From contig CAAGRP010000020.1 of NCBI GenBank assembly GCA_900772685.1, forward strand, positions 1 to 11,905: a stretch of DNA of 11,905 nucleotides. The letters run 5' to 3'. The first letter of the stretch is position 1; every line of letters begins with the position of its first letter. The notes below the pieces were generated by a model. The model saw only the letters and a program-made list of their open reading frames with translations. It did no database searches and was not told the DNA's origin. The translations under genes were made by a program, and so were the position numbers. The DNA comes from Lachnospiraceae bacterium. Its GTDB lineage: Bacteria > Bacillota > Clostridia > Lachnospirales > Lachnospiraceae. Positions 1 through 6,167 of the stretch are shown in pieces.

Positions 1-9
1 ATATAGCGA

Positions 10-1221
10 TCAAAGCCTTCCCGCTACCTGCTTAAGCTTATATCCGCTGTTTCTTAATGCAGCTATTATCTTGTTCTTATGATCTGTTCCGAATGACTCA
101 AGAGTGATTATAAGCTCAACCGCTGCATTTCTGTTTATGCTGTAGAACTGGTTATGCTCAAGTCTTACAACATTTCCTCTTTCACGTGCGATTATATCAG
201 CAACCTTTGAAAGCTCACCCGGCTTGTCGGGAAGAAGAACCGAGATCGTAAATATCCTGTCTCTTGCGATAAGTCCGTTCTGAACGACCTGAGACATCGT
301 TATAACGTCCATATTTCCGCCGCTCAGTATAGATACAACCTTTTTATCACGGCAATCCAGATGCTTAAGCGCCGCAACAGTAAGAAGTCCTGAGTTCTCG
401 ACTATCATCTTGTGGTTTTCAACCATATCGAGGAAAGCTACAATAAGCTCATTGTCCTCTACGGTTATAATCTCATCCAGATTTTCTTTTATGTACGGGA
501 ATATCTTTTCTCCCGGTCTCTTTACCGCCGTGCCGTCTGCGATTGTATTTATATCAGGAAGCGTAACGACCTCTCCCTTTTCGAACGAAGCCTTCATGCA
601 GCTTGCTCCTGCAGGCTCCACTCCTATTACCTTGATATTCGGATTAAGAAGCTTTGCAAGCGTTGAAACACCTGTTGCAAGTCCGCCTCCTCCGATAGGT
701 ACGAGTATATATTCAACAAGAGGAAGATCCTGGAATATCTCCATTGCGATAGTTCCCTGACCGGTTGCTACCGCAAGATCATCAAACGGATGGATGAATG
801 TATATCCGTTTTCCTCAGCAAGCTCATATGCACGGGCACATGCCTCATCGTAAACATCTCCGTAAAGAACAACCTCCGCACCGTAGCTCCTTGTCCTTTC
901 CACCTTTATAAGCGGTGTAGTCGTAGGCATTACAATGACTGCCTTTGCACCATAGGCCTTTGCTGCATACGCAACACCCTGTGCATGGTTTCCGGCAGAT
1001 GCTGTTATAAGACCTTTCTCTCTTTCCTCTTCACTGAGTGTACTGATCTTATAATATGCTCCTCTTAACTTATATGCACCTGTCAGCTGCATGTTCTCAG
1101 GCTTCAAATAAACCTTGTTTCCGGTCGTCTGGCTTAAATACTCACTGTATATGAGCTTCGTTTCCCTTGTGACCCTTTTGACTGTTTCGGCTGCTTCTTC
1201 AAATTTATCTAATGTAAGCAT
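10..1221 (-). CDS. ilvA: Threonine ammonia-lyase (threonine dehydratase) with C-terminal ACT domain
   Basis: PLP-dependent deamination of L-threonine to 2-oxobutyrate and ammonia in the cytoplasm; feeds isoleucine synthesis or threonine fermentation. Seen, numbering from the upstream ATG at 1233: PLP lysine K55 in GAYKLRGA, SAGNHAQG at 79-86 for substrate and phosphate contacts, tetraglycine loop GGGG at 182-185, and a single ACT domain at about 328-407 with the DKPGEL turn. One ACT domain and about 400 residues match the short clostridial/TdcB-like type rather than the 510-residue E. coli IlvA with its two-part regulatory region. I chose the ATG at 1221 (403 aa) because GGAGGA lies 5 bases upstream of it, inside the codons of the longer reading; the ATG at 1233 has no ribosome binding site. 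The gene ends within the window. A promoter-like pair precedes it. Whether it is biosynthetic or catabolic cannot be decided from sequence alone. Confidence 0.93.
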   Translation of the reverse strand: MLTLDKFEEAAETVKRVTRETKLIYSEYLSQTTGNKVYLKPENMQLTGAYKLRGAYYKISTLSEEEREKGLITASAGNHAQGVAYAAKAYGAKAVIVMPTTTPLIKVERTRSYGAEVVLYGDVYDEACARAYELAEENGYTFIHPFDDLAVATGQGTIAMEIFQDLPLVEYILVPIGGGGLATGVSTLAKLLNPNIKVIGVEPAGASCMKASFEKGEVVTLPDINTIADGTAVKRPGEKIFPYIKENLDEIITVEDNELIVAFLDMVENHKMIVENSGLLTVAALKHLDCRDKKVVSILSGGNMDVITMSQVVQNGLIARDRIFTISVLLPDKPGELSKVADIIARERGNVVRLEHNQFYSINRNAAVELIITLESFGTDHKNKIIAALRNSGYKLKQVAGRL

Positions 1222-1225
1222 ATGT

Positions 1226-1231
1226 TCCTCC
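1226..1231 (-). promoter_or_regulatory. Ribosome binding site GGAGGA that selects the ilvA start
   Basis: GGAGGA on the minus strand, with five bases between GGAGG and the ATG at 1221. It overlaps an upstream in-frame ATG (1231-1233) that has no Shine-Dalgarno sequence of its own, so the downstream ATG is the better start. Confidence 0.75.
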
Positions 1232-1256
1232 ATGCTGCTAAATTATTGTCTACTAC

Positions 1257-1285
1257 GTTATAGCAAAAAACTGTTATTACCGCAA
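1257..1285 (-). promoter_or_regulatory. Possible sigma-A promoter for ilvA
   Basis: On the minus strand a TTGCGG (1280-1285, 3 of 6 to the -35 consensus) is separated by exactly 17 bases from TATAAC (1257-1262, 5 of 6 to the -10 consensus). Transcription would begin near 1250, giving a leader of about 30 bases before the ilvA ribosome binding site. It lies in the 74-base gap after the DUF4186 gene. No terminator was seen in that gap, so read-through from mazG is also possible. Confidence 0.4.
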
Positions 1286-1295
1286 CACCGTTATT

Positions 1296-1658
1296 TTAAT
1301 TATCTGTCTTCATTCTGCGTTCTATCCATGTCATTATAACATCAACGACATAATCCTGCTGCAGCTTAGTGAGCTCTTTGCCCTTTGGAATCCTGTGCCA
1401 CTTATACAGGCACTCCCTGCAGCAACAACCTGTCGCATGCTGTGCGATAAACACAGGATGACCTCTCCACGGTGTCTGCTTTCCGTCATTTTGGATAAAT
1501 GCAGGCGCAAGCCTCTTTCCTATGAAATCATAGGCGTGCTCTCTTATGGTCTCTAAACCCTTTTTATTTATATATTCTATATCCTTTTCCTTAAGCGCAA
1601 AGCCGCTCCTGAACTTCGAGCGTGAAAGCCTTTCGAATAATTCCCCGTATTTTTCCAT
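1296..1658 (-). CDS. DUF4186 family protein
   Basis: A 120-residue soluble protein that I recognise as DUF4186 from its conserved core: FRSGFALKEKD near 16-26, NDGKQTP at 57-63, RGHPVFIAQHATGCCCRECL at 65-84 and VVDVIMTWIE at 104-113. The family function is unknown to me. His67 and His74 followed by Cys78, Cys79, Cys80, Cys83 and His88 form a compact His/Cys cluster that could bind metal; this is inference. The start ATG lies five bases after the mazG stop, and its AAGG ribosome binding site overlaps the mazG end, so the two genes are very likely cotranscribed and perhaps translationally coupled. No signal peptide or membrane segment is visible. Length is as expected for a single-domain member and nothing looks broken. 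Confidence 0.85.
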   Translation of the reverse strand: MEKYGELFERLSRSKFRSGFALKEKDIEYINKKGLETIREHAYDFIGKRLAPAFIQNDGKQTPWRGHPVFIAQHATGCCCRECLYKWHRIPKGKELTKLQQDYVVDVIMTWIERRMKTDN

Positions 1659-1663
1659 ATGCC

Positions 1664-2143
1664 TTACTTATAGCCCTTTCTCTTCTTTGCCCGTTCTATA
1701 AGTTCCTTGGCTTCCTCGAATGCACCCGGAAGATATTCATCCGTCCATTCCTTTCCCTCTTTTTCAAATCTTTTTATATCATCCCAGCTCGTCAGCTCTT
1801 TTCCGTCCTTATCCACGACCGGCTTATGAAATACATGCGGATGTCTCCTTATCATCTTCTCACTGATGCCTCTTATAACGTCATCCATCGTAAAAAGGCC
1901 TTCTTCCTGCGCTATCTGTGCGTGTATCACCACCTGCATCAGAAGATCCCCGAGCTCCTCCTTGAGATTATCCGCATTCCCGGTCTCACTTAATATATTT
2001 ATCCCACAGATAACCTCTGCTGCCTCCTCTATACAGGTAGGCTTGAGACTTTCGTGTGTCTGTGCCCTGTCCCACGGACAGCCCTCCTCTGAACGAAGCT
2101 TTGCCACTATATCCTTAAATCTTTCAAATTCATTTACTGCCAT
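1664..2143 (-). CDS. mazG: MazG family nucleoside triphosphate pyrophosphohydrolase
   Basis: Cleaves (d)NTPs to the monophosphate and pyrophosphate with Mg2+, a cytoplasmic house-cleaning activity. Seen in 159 residues: GCPWDRAQTHESL at 21-33, the metal motif EExxE at 39-43 and the matching EELGD at 62-66, in which E63 and D66 complete the ExxD pair, then RRHPHVF at 99-105 and a W-D-x-x-K segment near 120-124. This is the all-alpha MazG fold as a single domain. E. coli MazG has two tandem copies (about 260 aa), and short single-domain forms are common in Clostridia. Start ATG has AGAGG six bases upstream. It leads a block with the DUF4186 gene and sits just downstream of a terminator-like hairpin, so it probably has its own promoter. 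No mazE/mazF partner is present. Confidence 0.93.
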   Translation of the reverse strand: MAVNEFERFKDIVAKLRSEEGCPWDRAQTHESLKPTCIEEAAEVICGINILSETGNADNLKEELGDLLMQVVIHAQIAQEEGLFTMDDVIRGISEKMIRRHPHVFHKPVVDKDGKELTSWDDIKRFEKEGKEWTDEYLPGAFEEAKELIERAKKRKGYK

Positions 2144-2171
2144 TTTTATCCTCTGATCATGTACTATCTCA

Positions 2172-2200
2172 ATTTTGTCTCAAGTGACAGTTTAACTCAA
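2172..2200 (-). promoter_or_regulatory. Weak candidate promoter for mazG
   Basis: Minus-strand TTGAGT (2195-2200, 4 of 6 to consensus), 17 bases, then CAAAAT (2172-2177, 4 of 6). Transcription would start near 2165, giving a leader of about 22 bases with the AGAGG ribosome binding site. A promoter is expected here because a terminator-like hairpin lies just upstream at 2228-2266; the exact boxes are uncertain. Confidence 0.3.
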
Positions 2201-2227
2201 AAGCAGGATTTTTCCAAGGTATAGCGA

Positions 2228-2266
2228 AAAAGATGGAGCATGACTCTTCGTCTCTCTCCATCTTTT
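2228..2266 (-). terminator. Terminator-like hairpin ending the transporter-to-ALS operon
   Basis: An 11-base-pair perfect stem (AAAAGATGGAG pairing with CTCCATCTTTT; arms 2228-2238 and 2256-2266) encloses a 17-base loop with a small inner GAC/GTC pairing. On the minus strand the right arm runs into five T residues. The same inverted repeat also gives a T4 run on the plus strand. The loop is longer than typical and the stem has only moderate GC, but the position between the ALS-like gene and mazG fits. Confidence 0.6.
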
Positions 2267-2281
2267 CAAACATCTGTTGTT

Positions 2282-2399
2282 TTAACCTTGCTTTTTCTTT
2301 CTTTTTCTTATCATGAATACTGCAAATATCACCAGTGCTGCTGTAATGAGATTTACGGCAGTATTTATAAAAACTCAGGCTCTTCACCCTCGTACTCGC
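2282..2399 (-). pseudogene. Possible remnant: C-terminal membrane anchor with basic tail
   Basis: One minus-strand frame, open from 2374 to the stop at 2282, encodes 30 residues with a hydrophobic stretch (AVNLITAALVIFAVF) followed by MIRKRKKKQG. This looks like the tail of a Gram-positive membrane-anchored protein. A second frame just upstream (about 2399 to 2364) encodes the acidic SEYEGEEPEFL and then stops. One additional T in the T5 run at 2369-2373 would join them into a 41-residue acid-membrane-basic segment. There is no start codon or ribosome binding site, and tandem TAA stops precede the acidic part. It may be a decayed gene end, or chance in an AT-rich spacer. No LPxTG-like motif is visible. 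Confidence 0.25.
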
Positions 2400-2433
2400 T
2401 TTATTATATCATTCCTTATTTATAAAACTCAGG
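2362..2433. repeat. Pair of near-identical 17/18-base direct repeats, 55-base period
   Basis: Plus-strand TATTTATAAAAACTCAGG at 2362-2379 and TATTTATAAAACTCAGG at 2417-2433 differ only by one A in the run (A5 versus A4). They lie in the spacer between the ALS-like gene and mazG. The unit between them is not otherwise repeated. This may be the scar of a local duplication or of slipped-strand deletion. Confidence 0.6.
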
Positions 2434-2472
2434 AACGTTTTTCCTTTTTCAGGCGCATGGTAATTTATTGGT

Positions 2473-4140
2473 TCATTTCTCTTCTGCCTCTTCTTTGAGT
2501 TCTTCGCAAAGTCCCTTAAGATATCCCGTAAGCTTTGTGTTCTCGCCGTAATCTACAGGACAGTCTATTATCGCAGGTCTGTCCTGTGCAAAAGCATCCT
2601 TAAGTATTGCCGGGAACTCCTCTGCACTTGTTACCCTGTAGCCTGCAGCATGCATGCTTTCAGCGAATTTTACAAAATCCGGATTAGAGAAATCAACGAA
2701 GAAATCCTCTCCGAATTTGTCCTGCTCTTTCCACTTTATAAGACCATAGCTGTCATCGTGGAATATCACCGTAACAAAAGGTATCTTAAGCCTTACGGCT
2801 GTTTCTATCTCCTGGCAATTCATCATAAATCCGCCGTCACCTGTTACCGCAAGTACTTTTCGATCCGGGAACGTAAGCTTTGCCGAGATAGCTCCCGGAA
2901 CCGAGATTCCCATAGAAGCGAATCCGTTTGATATTATACATGTATTCGGCTCGTAGCAGCGGTAATGTCTGGCTATCCACATCTTGTGCGCACCTACATC
3001 CGATATGAGTATGTCATTTCTTTCCATCTCCTGACGGATGTCATAGAGGATCTTCTGCGGCTTCATCGGGAAGCTCATATCATCCTTGAAGCTTCTGTAT
3101 TCGGCCTCCATCTTACTCTTTATATCTGCAAAGCGCTTATTTTCCTTTGTTCTTCCGCAGCGCTTAAGTATCCTGTCAAGAGAATCAGAAAGATCTCCGA
3201 TAACCTCGATATCAGGCTGATAAAGCTTGTTGATGTGGTTTCCTCTTGTGTCGATATGGATGATCCTGTGATTGTTATCCGCATTCCATTTACGCGGTGC
3301 AAACTCAACAAGGTCATAGCCTATCGTAATAACAAGGTCCGCCTCTTTTAAAATAACGTTCTGGTAGTCATCCTGGGGAAGACCGACTGTCCACATCGAA
3401 TACGGGCTGTCGTCCGCAACGATACCCTTTGCCATCATTGTATTTACTACCGGTATCTTGAGATCATGTGAAAATCTTCTGATAGCCTTTGCAGCATTTC
3501 CTCTTACCGCACCGTGTCCTGCAAGGATAACAGGCCTTTCGGATTTGAATATAAGTGCCGCAGCATCCTCTATATTTTCAAAATCCGCATATTCAACATG
3601 CTTCTGTGCCTGCTTTATAGGTGCCGTGGCATCTCCCTCAGGGACCTCCATGCCTGCTATATCACACGGAAGATCGATATGGGCAGCTCCTGGCTTTTCG
3701 CTCTGTGCATATTTAAAGGCAATACGCACGATCTCGTTTACCGTATCCGGCTTTATGATCTGCTTACTCCTCTTTGTAACAGGCTTAAACATCTCAACAA
3801 GATCAAGGAACTGATGTGTCGTCAGATGCATACGCTCGGTACCGACCTGTCCCGTAAGTGCAACAAGCGGTGCTCCGTCGGAGTTTGCATCGGCAACACC
3901 CGTCATAAGGTTAGTGGCTCCCGGTCCGAGTGTAGACAGACAGACTCCGGCTTTTCCCGTAAGTCTTCCGTATACATCCGCCATAAATGCAGCTCCCTGC
4001 TCATGGCGCACAGTGATGAACTGTATCGATGAATCTCTGAGTGCGTTCATCACATCGAGGTTTTCTTCTCCCGGAATGCCGTATATGTATTTTACGCCTT
4101 CGTTTTCCAAACATTTTACAAGTATTTCCGCTACGTTCAT
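2473..4140 (-). CDS. Acetolactate synthase large-subunit-like ThDP enzyme (AlsS type)
   Basis: Probably condenses two pyruvates to 2-acetolactate with CO2 release, using thiamine diphosphate and Mg2+. All three ThDP-enzyme domains are present in 555 residues. Catalytic Glu47 sits in VRHEQGAAFMADVYGRLTG, followed by LGPGATN at 71-77, THQFLDLVEMFKPVTK at 108-123, a central TIGYDLVEFAP segment, and the cofactor motif GDGG at 434-437 ending at HDDSYGLIKWK near 461-471. The second metal ligand is Asp463 where Asn is more usual. The pattern (ETAVRLK, GLIKWK, NPDFVKFAES, CPVDYGEN) resembles single-subunit catabolic AlsS-like enzymes, and no ilvN-type small subunit is nearby. The start has AAAGGA six bases upstream, and the gap after the aspartate-dehydrogenase-like gene is 13 bases, so it ends the operon. 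A related lyase or carboligase acting on another 2-oxo acid is possible given the unusual neighbours. Confidence 0.83.
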   Translation of the reverse strand: MNVAEILVKCLENEGVKYIYGIPGEENLDVMNALRDSSIQFITVRHEQGAAFMADVYGRLTGKAGVCLSTLGPGATNLMTGVADANSDGAPLVALTGQVGTERMHLTTHQFLDLVEMFKPVTKRSKQIIKPDTVNEIVRIAFKYAQSEKPGAAHIDLPCDIAGMEVPEGDATAPIKQAQKHVEYADFENIEDAAALIFKSERPVILAGHGAVRGNAAKAIRRFSHDLKIPVVNTMMAKGIVADDSPYSMWTVGLPQDDYQNVILKEADLVITIGYDLVEFAPRKWNADNNHRIIHIDTRGNHINKLYQPDIEVIGDLSDSLDRILKRCGRTKENKRFADIKSKMEAEYRSFKDDMSFPMKPQKILYDIRQEMERNDILISDVGAHKMWIARHYRCYEPNTCIISNGFASMGISVPGAISAKLTFPDRKVLAVTGDGGFMMNCQEIETAVRLKIPFVTVIFHDDSYGLIKWKEQDKFGEDFFVDFSNPDFVKFAESMHAAGYRVTSAEEFPAILKDAFAQDRPAIIDCPVDYGENTKLTGYLKGLCEELKEEAEEK

Positions 4141-4153
4141 TGTCTGTCCTTTC

Positions 4154-4906
4154 TCATACGAATCTGAACTCTGTATGATCTCCCAAAACTTTATGCATAC
4201 TTGCCACAGCTGAATAAGGTGTATATTTTCCGGTTACCGCGCCTCCTGCCGTGCTGCTTACATGGATCTCGAAATCAATGCCCTCTCCCTCCACATGGAT
4301 AACATGTGCATTTGTATTGACAGAAGGATCAGCGATTATCTTAGAGCATGTCCTGTCAAATCCGATACCCGCAAGTGCCACTGTTGCATGGACATTTACA
4401 TTTCTAGGAAATGCACTGCAGGCTCCTCTTGTACTTCCCTCATATACCACCTCAAGCTTATCGGAATCAAGACCAAGGCTCTTAGGGCTTTTTGTCGTAA
4501 CTATCGTTACGTTCTTGATTATTGCCCTGCCGTCGGCGATTCCGTCTACGCCTAAGATAGCTCCGTGAGGAAGATATATCGTCCTTTTGTATTTCTTTGC
4601 CATTTCAACGGCATGCTTGTAAAACTCGTCGTCAGAAAATGCAGTTACCGAAAAGACCATAAGGTCACAGTATTTAATGATATCATCGAAGTTTTCTTTA
4701 AGAACACTTGCCATTGCAGCTTCAATGACAAGGTCTGTTTTTGAAAGAAGCTCTTCTCCTGCCTTTTTTGTGATCTCATACGAAGCATTCTCTGCTGTAT
4801 AAAACGGATCCTGGACAAAGACTACTTTATGAACACCGTTTTCGATGATGTCGTCCATCATAGTCCTGCCGATCTTTCCGCATCCTAAAAATCCTACGTT
4901 TTTCAT
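4154..4906 (-). CDS. L-aspartate dehydrogenase family protein (NadX/DUF108-like)
   Basis: The family converts L-aspartate and NAD(P)+ to iminosuccinate/oxaloacetate and ammonia, or runs in reverse. In 250 residues I see a Rossmann motif GCGKIG at 8-13, VIEAAMASVLKE at 60-71, a PHGAILGVDGI segment at 113-123, the family core FPRNVNVHATVALAG at 166-180, and IADPSVNTNAHVI at 191-203, where His201 matches the catalytic His of the N-x-H motif. Departures: the usual P-S-G-A is P-H-G-A, and the usual C-terminal NPKTS-like stretch is replaced by GGAVTGKYTPYSAVAS at 221-236. The substrate may therefore be an aspartate analogue. Start ATG has AAGGG nine bases upstream; the gap to the upstream aminotransferase is 29 bases. 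In context it could supply or drain the amino group handled by the two aminotransferases. No quinolinate-pathway nadA or nadC lies beside it. Confidence 0.78.
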   Translation of the reverse strand: MKNVGFLGCGKIGRTMMDDIIENGVHKVVFVQDPFYTAENASYEITKKAGEELLSKTDLVIEAAMASVLKENFDDIIKYCDLMVFSVTAFSDDEFYKHAVEMAKKYKRTIYLPHGAILGVDGIADGRAIIKNVTIVTTKSPKSLGLDSDKLEVVYEGSTRGACSAFPRNVNVHATVALAGIGFDRTCSKIIADPSVNTNAHVIHVEGEGIDFEIHVSSTAGGAVTGKYTPYSAVASMHKVLGDHTEFRFV

Positions 4907-4935
4907 CTTATGTATCCCTTATCTGTAACGCAATA

Positions 4936-6147
4936 TTATCTGTATCGGTCTATTATCTGTAATGTTCTTACGATAGCATCATGTGCCTTTTTAGGATCCT
5001 GCGAGAAATTGAGTCTGAAGCAGTCTGTAAACTGAGGTCCGAATTCGGTACCCGGTGTAACCGTAACAGCTGCCTGCATCCTGAGGATCTTTGTAAAGTC
5101 CTTGATGTCAGGGATAAGACCCTCTACTCTCGGGAAGATGTAGCTTCCGCCCTCTGTAGGACGGACAGTGATGCCTTCCTTGCTGTTAAAGAGAGTAAGG
5201 AGATCGTCTCTTATTGCCTGATGAGCTGCAACCCTTTCCTTCATGAAGCCTTCAGGCTCATGGAACCATGTTGAAAATACAGCCTGGTTATAGCCTGCAC
5301 ATCTAAGAGAAACTATAGCCTGAAGCTTTTCCATTCTTGTTATGATCTTTGATGAACCAAATGCCACACCGAGACGGAAACCGCTTAAGGATTCGGTCTT
5401 TGAAGGTCCGATTATCGTGATCAGGTTTTCAGGATTTACGATATTCTGAGCTCTTAAATGAGTGTATGGATGGTTGTCAAATATCTGTCTTGAATAAAGC
5501 TCGTCTACGATAACCGATGCACCGTATTTCTCGGCAAGCTTAGCGATAGCAACGATTTCATCATGTGAATAAATAACACCTGTAGGGTTATTAGGATTTG
5601 AGAACTGGAAGAGTTTTACCCCGTTCTTGAAGCCCTCCTCGAGCTGATCAAGGTTGAGACCTGCCTCCTGAGTGCTCTTCATATAATCCATCTCGATCGG
5701 AACAAGCTCTCCGTCGAAAAATTCTACAAGCTTTCTATTTGCAAAGTAATCAGGCTCTACGATAGCAACCTTGTCTCCTCTTCCTATCATCGAACCCATA
5801 GCAAGGAACAACGCTCCCTGTGTACCCGGTGTAAGGATGAGCTCATCGGCAGCATTTACAGGGGCACCGGTAAATGCTGCCAGATCAGCTGCTACTTGCT
5901 CGCGTATAAAATCTTTTCCTCTATACTCTGTGTATGCCTGACATCCGCCTTTTTCAAATCCTTTTGTAAAGGCTTCAAAACATCCCGGTGTAGGAATAAA
6001 CGCGTCTACATCGCCGTGTGAAAAATCAACCGGTACCCCTTCGATCTTATCACCGATCATCTTCAGGTTGCTCACATTCTGACGAAGCTCCTGTCCGGGT
6101 GCACTGTCAACACCAAGTTTAGCAAATTTTTCTGTAATATAATCCAT
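4936..6147 (-). CDS. Class I/II PLP-dependent aminotransferase
   Basis: Fold-type I aminotransferase of 403 residues. Seen: LTPGTQGALFLAMG at 105-118 (cofactor phosphate loop), NPNNPTG at 184-190, Asp215 and Tyr218 in VDELYS, the Schiff-base lysine K250 in GPSKTESLSGFRLG with Arg258, and Arg378 in FRLNFS, the residue that normally binds the substrate alpha-carboxylate. The set is complete, so the enzyme is expected to be active on an amino acid/2-oxo acid pair; the exact substrate is not readable. The start has GGAAGG nine bases upstream and lies 20 bases after the class V aminotransferase. Two adjacent aminotransferases of different folds suggest two distinct transaminations in one pathway. 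It could be annotated as aspartate aminotransferase-like, but I would not assign aspB. Confidence 0.87.
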   Translation of the reverse strand: MDYITEKFAKLGVDSAPGQELRQNVSNLKMIGDKIEGVPVDFSHGDVDAFIPTPGCFEAFTKGFEKGGCQAYTEYRGKDFIREQVAADLAAFTGAPVNAADELILTPGTQGALFLAMGSMIGRGDKVAIVEPDYFANRKLVEFFDGELVPIEMDYMKSTQEAGLNLDQLEEGFKNGVKLFQFSNPNNPTGVIYSHDEIVAIAKLAEKYGASVIVDELYSRQIFDNHPYTHLRAQNIVNPENLITIIGPSKTESLSGFRLGVAFGSSKIITRMEKLQAIVSLRCAGYNQAVFSTWFHEPEGFMKERVAAHQAIRDDLLTLFNSKEGITVRPTEGGSYIFPRVEGLIPDIKDFTKILRMQAAVTVTPGTEFGPQFTDCFRLNFSQDPKKAHDAIVRTLQIIDRYR

Positions 6148-6167
6148 CTTAGTCTACCTTCCGTTTA

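Noticed and set aside
1296..2143. mazG/DUF4186 as a toxin-antitoxin pair
   Set aside because: Neither protein resembles MazE or MazF; mazG is a nucleotide hydrolase, and the gene order alone does not support a toxin role.
2156..2183. Alternative mazG promoter TTGAGA with CATGAT
   Set aside because: The -10 box would sit 13 bases from the ATG, placing the transcription start inside the ribosome binding site.
2169..2387. A 72-codon minus-strand frame with GTG start in the spacer
   Set aside because: No properly spaced ribosome binding site (an AGG directly abuts the GTG), no recognisable family, and the terminator-like hairpin runs through it. A different frame gives the more protein-like membrane segment.
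2431..2445. Second terminator just after the ALS-like gene
   Set aside because: The stem is only five pairs (AGGAA/TTCCT) with a weak T-run; the hairpin at 2228-2266 is much stronger.
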